Source: JBDHWG01 sp046328505 (GTDB lineage: Bacteria > Chloroflexota > Anaerolineae > Epilineales > JAHCIE01). From it: a DNA stretch of 64,000 bases. This document shows positions 59,108-64,000 of this stretch, piece by piece. The notes beneath the pieces are model-generated. The model was not told the origin of the DNA. It made no database searches and saw nothing but the letters and a program-made list of their open reading frames with translations. Numbering within the stretch: position 1 is the first letter of the stretch; each line of letters opens with the position of its first letter. Location of the stretch: NCBI GenBank assembly GCA_046328505.1, contig JAXLWL010000006.1, positions 62,001-126,000 of the forward strand, in the 5' to 3' direction. A program made the position numbers and the translations under genes.

Positions 59108-62100
59108 TCATGAGATGATCGGTGCGACCGCGGAGGTGGCACTATCGAGGTCGGATGATACCTCCGCGGTTTTCGCGAGCTGTTTTCGCCTGATCAGCCA
59201 CAGCGATGTTGCCAGAACCAAGAGTGACAGCCAAGAGATAATGCTGCTCCACATCCTGGTCGGAGTATCAGCGAAGATTAGCTCAACGTTATGCTCACCC
59301 GCCTCGAGAGAGAATTCCATAACCCCGTCCAAATTGCTAAAGTCAATCGCCCGCTGAACCCCGTCGACATACAAGGTCCATCCTGGGAAGTAAAAGATGT
59401 TCGCGCGAATCCGCCCAGGATCAACCATCCTGATTTCCCAGGCTGGCTCAGTGGGTGAGCGCCGCGTAGGGACAATCTCTCCCGCGCCGGATAGAATGAC
59501 GGCGCGGGCTTGCGCTGGGCGTTCTGGGCGATCGCTCACCCAGATAGGCGTGTACTCTTGAACCGTGGTAACGGCGATGTCCCTCACGGCGACCGTCGCC
59601 GGGCTGTAGTCCGCTTCATTCACATCGAGAAACGTCTGAGGCCGTGCGTAGGGAAATCCAAGCACGAATAGCGCTACTAGCACACCGGCAGCCAGGCCGG
59701 CGCGAAGCCGCCGGCGCTCGGGAGGAATCAGGAGGAATGGAAGGCCGCAGAGGAAGGCTGTGGCAACTGCGGCCAGGGAGAGGAAACGCCACGGGAACTC
59801 TAGATAGTTGAGCAGGGACACGCGGTCCCAGACAATAGCCGACAGGTTCGTACTGAACAGCGCTGCGTAGAGCAAGACAATCAAGAAGAAGACGACTCCA
59901 AGCCGGCCCCAGATGTGTACCTGTCGTTGGGATGCCGCGAGAATCAAGACTACAGCAACAATGGCTGACACAAGATGAACGGGTCCGAGAGCGAAGCTCA
60001 TCTCGTCGTCGAGGCCTGGGAGGGAGAGGCCGTAACCCCAGGGTGAATATACGAGTTGCTGAGGGTACACGAAATGGTTACCGTAGTTTAGGTACCCTTG
60101 CAGCACCCTGGATACCTGGACGAAGTTGCGCTCGAGCAAGGCGGGCGCCCAGAAAAACGCCGACAATCCCAGGCCAAGCGCCAGGCACCAGACACCGCGG
60201 GCAAGAGGCCACCAGTCGCGTAGTCTCCACGCTATCAGGCATGGCAGCAACAGCAGGATCGGAAAAGTTATCAGGGCGACGGGATTGCTGCTAAGCAGGA
60301 GCAGAGCCAGGGCAGACGCCCCTACCGCAAGGTATAGACTCCTTCCGAAGCGAGCGAAGCAGTACAGGCCCCATAGAAGGAGAGGAATGAACGCGAAAGC
60401 AGCGAAATCAGCCAGGGCCGCCCGCACGTAAAGCACCACGAGAACGTAGGGCGCGAACACGTAGGCCACGGCGGCGACGAGGCCGCCTAGGCGGCCAAAG
60501 AACTCTGCCGCCAGCACGTACATGCCAATGCCAGCTAGCAACAACAAGGCGAAGTCCGCCAAGTTGCCGGCTGCAATGAAGTTGAACCCAAGCACATGGA
60601 AGGCCGAGGAGAGGTAGTAGATGACGGGTGGATTGAAATTGAATAACGGCTCACCGTAGCCGAAGTTCAGGTCGGCGGCCCAACGAGGAAACAGATCGCC
60701 GGCGCGCAGGGTGGCGAAGAACTCCGTATTGCGCGGCAGGTATGCCAATACATCGTGACCGCTCATCAGCTTGAACTGGAACATGGGGAGACCAGCCAGC
60801 AGTGCAGCCAGGAACACGCCCGCGAGGAAGGGGAGATGAGCGGCCAGTTGCGCTTTGGCCGACTCATACCATCCTTCGGCTTTCGTACCCAGGACGCCCG
60901 GGACATGCCATCGCTCTCTCGGCCATTGTGGCCACATGGCGATGGAATCGGCTCCCCGTTGCAGCAGGCCCCTGAATCGCCACTCGACCACGGCGATGAT
61001 CGCCAGAACGAGAAGACCCAGGAAGATTAGATAGGTACGCCACGGTGGCGGCTGGTACTCGAAGCGAATGCTGTGATTGCCTGGCCCGACATTGACCGCG
61101 GCGTAGCTGGGCATGACCATGACCGAGCCCGCCCGCCTGCCGTCCACATACGCAGTCAGGTCGGGGTGATATGTGGCCTTGAGCATGAGCAAGCTATCCC
61201 GCGCCGCCTCGATTTCGGCCACATACGCGCTGCTTTCCGCGCGCTCATACAGGATCCGGCCGGCCGGTGGCGCAATCGGCCGGTCACTTGGGGGAATGAG
61301 CGCATCGGCCCGGTCGAGGGGGAAGGATGTGACGTAGTCCGGGCGGGCGCCGTCGAGACGCATGACGGGATGTTCGGCTGCGCGGGGAAGGCTACTGGCG
61401 AGCCACCTGGAGGCGGCCGAGTAGAACTGCGCGGAGGTGCCGACCCATGTCGGACTCGAGTCGACCAGGTCGAAATACCCACTCGTCGTGACCTCGTACA
61501 CTCGATGTCGCCCGAACTCGCGCACAGGTTTGACAAATGCGGGAAACACACGGTCTTTCGGGGCGACCACGTAGCGGACGTTGAACAGGTCGTACTGCTC
61601 GGGGCGGCGGTCATCAAAGAGCAGCTGGACCTCGGCATTGAGGGATAGGGCGTGGTACATGTACCCCATCATGTCGAGCCCAGCGCTTTGCAGCACAGCG
61701 TACATGGGTACTGCGCCGACGCGATAGTCTTGCCCCCAGGTAGCGCCTAGCCCCGCGTACACACGCCCCGGCGGGGCGTGCTTCAGCCAGTCGATCAGAT
61801 CTGCTATATCCCCCTGCTCGCTCTGGTACGCGGCCTGGCTTTGCTCCATTAACCGCGTGTTCTGAGCCAGGAAGTCCGCGCGCTCGCTGTAGGCGGGATA
61901 CAGCAGCGCAAGGGTCAAGGTAGCGGGCGCGAGCAGCACCCATCGCGAGACTCTGTTCAATGCCAGATGCCACGGCAACGCGAGGCCAATGCCCATCAGG
62001 TAGATGCCGCCAAGGTGGACGCCGGCGATGAGGCGATGTAGATGCAAATCCTGGCTTAGTGGTAGCGCATCGAGCAGGACGCCCCAGGTGGGACGCCCGA

Positions 62101-63136
62101 AGTACAGAAGCAACCAGAGAAGCGATAGCGCGACAGGCAGACGGTAACGCTCATCGCGCCAGCGCCAGAGACAATACCCCAGGCCAAGGGCGACAAGAAT
62201 GGTGAGCGAAGGGAAGCGGCCAAAATCAAACAGCTGCCCAGTGACCAGTTTGCTCAGCACCCACTCATAGCCATAGGAGTCATACTTGGTTGGCAGTTCC
62301 CAGACACTGCGGTTCATGTAGCGTCCGTCAAGCACGAAGGGCAGCAGGAAGTAGAAGATGACCAACACCGTGAGCGCCAGCAAAAGCAGGAAGCGCAGCG
62401 CCCGCCGGCCCACATCTCTAACCGTCTGGTCCGACTCCCACTTTCCGAGCGCAGGCAGCACGGCAAATAAACCAAGCGACACGAAGGCTATGTAGCCGGA
62501 AACCAGATGCGACATCAGGGTGGCAGCCAGCAAGAGCACGGACCAGAAGTAGCCTTTGCTCTGGCGGAGTGTCACGTAGGATCGCCCCAGGGCTAGGGGC
62601 AACAGCAGCATACCCCACAGTTGGGTGTAGAGACCATAGCCGCGCCAGACATAGCTGCCGAAATCGAAGCCGTAGAGACCATCAGTCGCCAGCAATGGAG
62701 CGACAAGACCGGCAAGCGCCGACGGCAGCCTCCCGAAGCCGAACCACCGCATTGAAAAATAGATTGTGACCGGGAACAAGCTCAGCAGCAGGTAGTTGGT
62801 CCAGCGGTAGACGTCATCGAGAGGGATCGTGTGTTGAAAGAGAAGATACAGAAGCGCCGGTGGGAGGTATGCAAGATGCTGGTAGTGGTGGAACAGCGGA
62901 TAGCCCAGGTCCAACCCCCCCAGCCACACATCGGTTGGATCCTGTCCTTCCGCTATGGCAGCTACAACTCGCTGGAGATTCAGCAGGTGTAGAACGCCAT
63001 CATGAAGCATGGGGACACGAAGCCCAACTTCTGAATATAGATAACAGAGGTTGAAGGCGACCGCAAACAGAAGGATGAGACCGGGAATGACACCGACCTT
63101 CATCCAGGCACGGCCCGTTGCAGACTGGTTTGACAT
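59108..63136 (-). CDS. Large double membrane protein (YfhO / 6-pyruvoyl-tetrahydropterin synthase-related type)
   Basis: A 1342-residue integral membrane protein built as two similar halves. Each opens with a membrane segment and a GT-C-like first loop (GLDLGYPLFHHYQHLAYLPP in the first, LNFGYGEPLFNFNPPVIYYL in the second). Each then has about ten membrane helices, followed by an extracytoplasmic beta domain (YVDGRRAGSVMVMPSY; LYVDGVQRAIDFSNLDGVME) and a last helix. This matches the PTPS-related/YfhO-like polymer glycosyltransferase or flippase-like family, duplicated in one chain. The substrate (surface polysaccharide or glycolipid) is inferred only. ATG 63136 (MSNQSATG) is preferred to GTG 63151. 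Confidence 0.8.
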   Translation of the reverse strand: MSNQSATGRAWMKVGVIPGLILLFAVAFNLCYLYSEVGLRVPMLHDGVLHLLNLQRVVAAIAEGQDPTDVWLGGLDLGYPLFHHYQHLAYLPPALLYLLFQHTIPLDDVYRWTNYLLLSLFPVTIYFSMRWFGFGRLPSALAGLVAPLLATDGLYGFDFGSYVWRGYGLYTQLWGMLLLPLALGRSYVTLRQSKGYFWSVLLLAATLMSHLVSGYIAFVSLGLFAVLPALGKWESDQTVRDVGRRALRFLLLLALTVLVIFYFLLPFVLDGRYMNRSVWELPTKYDSYGYEWVLSKLVTGQLFDFGRFPSLTILVALGLGYCLWRWRDERYRLPVALSLLWLLLYFGRPTWGVLLDALPLSQDLHLHRLIAGVHLGGIYLMGIGLALPWHLALNRVSRWVLLAPATLTLALLYPAYSERADFLAQNTRLMEQSQAAYQSEQGDIADLIDWLKHAPPGRVYAGLGATWGQDYRVGAVPMYAVLQSAGLDMMGYMYHALSLNAEVQLLFDDRRPEQYDLFNVRYVVAPKDRVFPAFVKPVREFGRHRVYEVTTSGYFDLVDSSPTWVGTSAQFYSAASRWLASSLPRAAEHPVMRLDGARPDYVTSFPLDRADALIPPSDRPIAPPAGRILYERAESSAYVAEIEAARDSLLMLKATYHPDLTAYVDGRRAGSVMVMPSYAAVNVGPGNHSIRFEYQPPPWRTYLIFLGLLVLAIIAVVEWRFRGLLQRGADSIAMWPQWPRERWHVPGVLGTKAEGWYESAKAQLAAHLPFLAGVFLAALLAGLPMFQFKLMSGHDVLAYLPRNTEFFATLRAGDLFPRWAADLNFGYGEPLFNFNPPVIYYLSSAFHVLGFNFIAAGNLADFALLLLAGIGMYVLAAEFFGRLGGLVAAVAYVFAPYVLVVLYVRAALADFAAFAFIPLLLWGLYCFARFGRSLYLAVGASALALLLLSSNPVALITFPILLLLPCLIAWRLRDWWPLARGVWCLALGLGLSAFFWAPALLERNFVQVSRVLQGYLNYGNHFVYPQQLVYSPWGYGLSLPGLDDEMSFALGPVHLVSAIVAVVLILAASQRQVHIWGRLGVVFFLIVLLYAALFSTNLSAIVWDRVSLLNYLEFPWRFLSLAAVATAFLCGLPFLLIPPERRRLRAGLAAGVLVALFVLGFPYARPQTFLDVNEADYSPATVAVRDIAVTTVQEYTPIWVSDRPERPAQARAVILSGAGEIVPTRRSPTEPAWEIRMVDPGRIRANIFYFPGWTLYVDGVQRAIDFSNLDGVMEFSLEAGEHNVELIFADTPTRMWSSIISWLSLLVLATSLWLIRRKQLAKTAEVSSDLDSATSAVAPIIS

Positions 63137-63190
63137 TGGGCACGGCCTCACCCGTCACATTGAGACGGGCGCGTAGTCAATCAGTGCAGC

Positions 63191-64000
63191 TTACACGTAC
63201 TCCCAGTAGCCGCCAGGGGCAAATAGCTCGTCCACCAGCGTGTCGAGCAGCCCTGCCTCTGTCGCCAGATCGAGCACCGAGTAGCGGCTGCGAATCGTCC
63301 GCGACAACAGATAGCTCTCCTTGAGCTGCTGCCGCGTCACCCCCACCTCGGCCGGGGTCGTCGGCGCGCCCACCGCCTTCAGCAGCCCCGCCAGCTCTTC
63401 CGCCGTCATGAGCTGCTGCTCCAGCCGCGGCTTCAGCGTCGGCCATAGCCGCTGAATGAGCAGCAAGCGCTCGCGCAATTGCTCCGGCGTGATGTACTTG
63501 ACCAGGCTCTCCTTCACTGCGCTCTCCCCGAGCCAGCCAATGTCGTGCGCGTCGCGCACCTGCTGCGCCAGCTCGTCCCGCGACGGCCACGCGGCCACCA
63601 GGGCGTCAACGTCGAGGTGCGTCAAGTCGCGCTGCAGCAGAAGCTCGTACAGAGCGGCGGAGGCGATGGACCCGACACCGACCTTGAAGCCGTGCGGCAC
63701 CGGCGGGTGGCCGTGCTCGGCCGCCTGCATCTCCCACAGATGGCTGAAGCGGTGCTCGCTACCCGACGCGGGCCTCGACGAGCGGCTGATCTGCATCGCC
63801 AGGCCGACGAGCGTCAGCCCCTCGAACAGGTCCGTCATCGCCTTCGCGTCGCCCGCCCGCAGCTCCGCCGGGTGCGCCGTCCACTCTCGCAGCGAGTCCT
63901 GCACCAGCGGCCACGCGCGCATATCAATCAACTCTGACCCGACGGCATCGGCCAGAATCCAATCCGCGCCCGCCGTGATCTTCCCCAGGAGGTCGCCGTA
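63191..64000 (-). CDS. sn-Glycerol-1-phosphate dehydrogenase-like (AraM), 3' part
   Basis: The 269 C-terminal residues of an iron-type alcohol dehydrogenase family protein; the 5' part is off the right edge. YGDLLGKITAGADWILADAV then SGSEHRFSHLWEMQAAEHGH and HGFKVGVGSIA carry the metal-binding His residues of AraM/EgsA, which reduces dihydroxyacetone phosphate to glycerol 1-phosphate. The protein runs to FAPGGYWEYV. A damaged copy of its last 57 or so codons lies at 58367-58540. Confidence 0.9.
   Translation of the reverse strand, partial: YGDLLGKITAGADWILADAVGSELIDMRAWPLVQDSLREWTAHPAELRAGDAKAMTDLFEGLTLVGLAMQISRSSRPASGSEHRFSHLWEMQAAEHGHPPVPHGFKVGVGSIASAALYELLLQRDLTHLDVDALVAAWPSRDELAQQVRDAHDIGWLGESAVKESLVKYITPEQLRERLLLIQRLWPTLKPRLEQQLMTAEELAGLLKAVGAPTTPAEVGVTRQQLKESYLLSRTIRSRYSVLDLATEAGLLDTLVDELFAPGGYWEYV

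Overview
The window is GC-rich, densely packed bacterial DNA, most likely from a member of the Chloroflexota (Anaerolineae/Ardenticatenia-like). This placement is inferred from three things: exported proteins with long Thr-Pro stalks, AAGGAGG-type ribosome binding sites, and a LexA box of the GAAC-N4-GTTC type. No rRNA, tRNA, CRISPR array or transposase was found. About 50 genes are called. Both edges cut a gene: a larA-like gene at the left and a glycerol-1-phosphate dehydrogenase (araM-like) gene at the right.

Bases 1-12400 hold central carbon metabolism and transport: a lactate racemase fragment, a HAD phosphatase, a MacB/FtsX-type ABC exporter pair, a phosphofructokinase homologue whose catalytic Asp is replaced by His, a GH13 amylase, a 73-residue membrane protein with its own promoter, GTP-type PEP carboxykinase, a LacI-family regulator, an AsnC ligand-binding protein and an EVE-domain protein. 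Bases 12500-21000 carry uvrA, L-serine dehydratase and several small enzymes (two VOC proteins, DUF2000, an isoprenylcysteine-methyltransferase-like protein, DUF429, a P-loop kinase).

Bases 21150-26640 are an imuA-imuB-DUF6504-dnaE2 mutasome operon. It is read from a TTGACG-N17-TATAAT promoter whose spacer contains GAACTAATGTTC, a textbook SOS operator. A palindromic repeat pair is inserted in frame in the PHP domain of DnaE2.

Bases 26650-38070 hold surface and exported proteins. The centre is a duplicated module: a DNA-binding-like domain of about 150 residues, divergent from a Thr-Pro-stalk exported protein, with a shared upstream region in which GGCA recurs three times at 11-bp steps. One copy of the domain is fused to a membrane segment and two beta-propellers, which looks like a membrane-bound one-component sensor-regulator. 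This is the best candidate for an undescribed system here.

Bases 38500-42100 hold a ugp-like sugar/glycerol-phosphate importer without its ATPase. Bases 42386-50577 hold a STAND-TPR-BTAD regulator translationally coupled to a CehA/McbA-type PHP hydrolase (interrupted by an in-frame TGA) and a second ATPase-less importer. Bases 51400-56480 hold a complete pyruvate (or branched-chain 2-oxoacid) dehydrogenase operon, with a palindromic repeat between E2 and E3. At the right end a TPR lipoprotein and a 1342-residue double membrane protein are flanked by direct repeats of about 170 bp derived from the araM-like gene.
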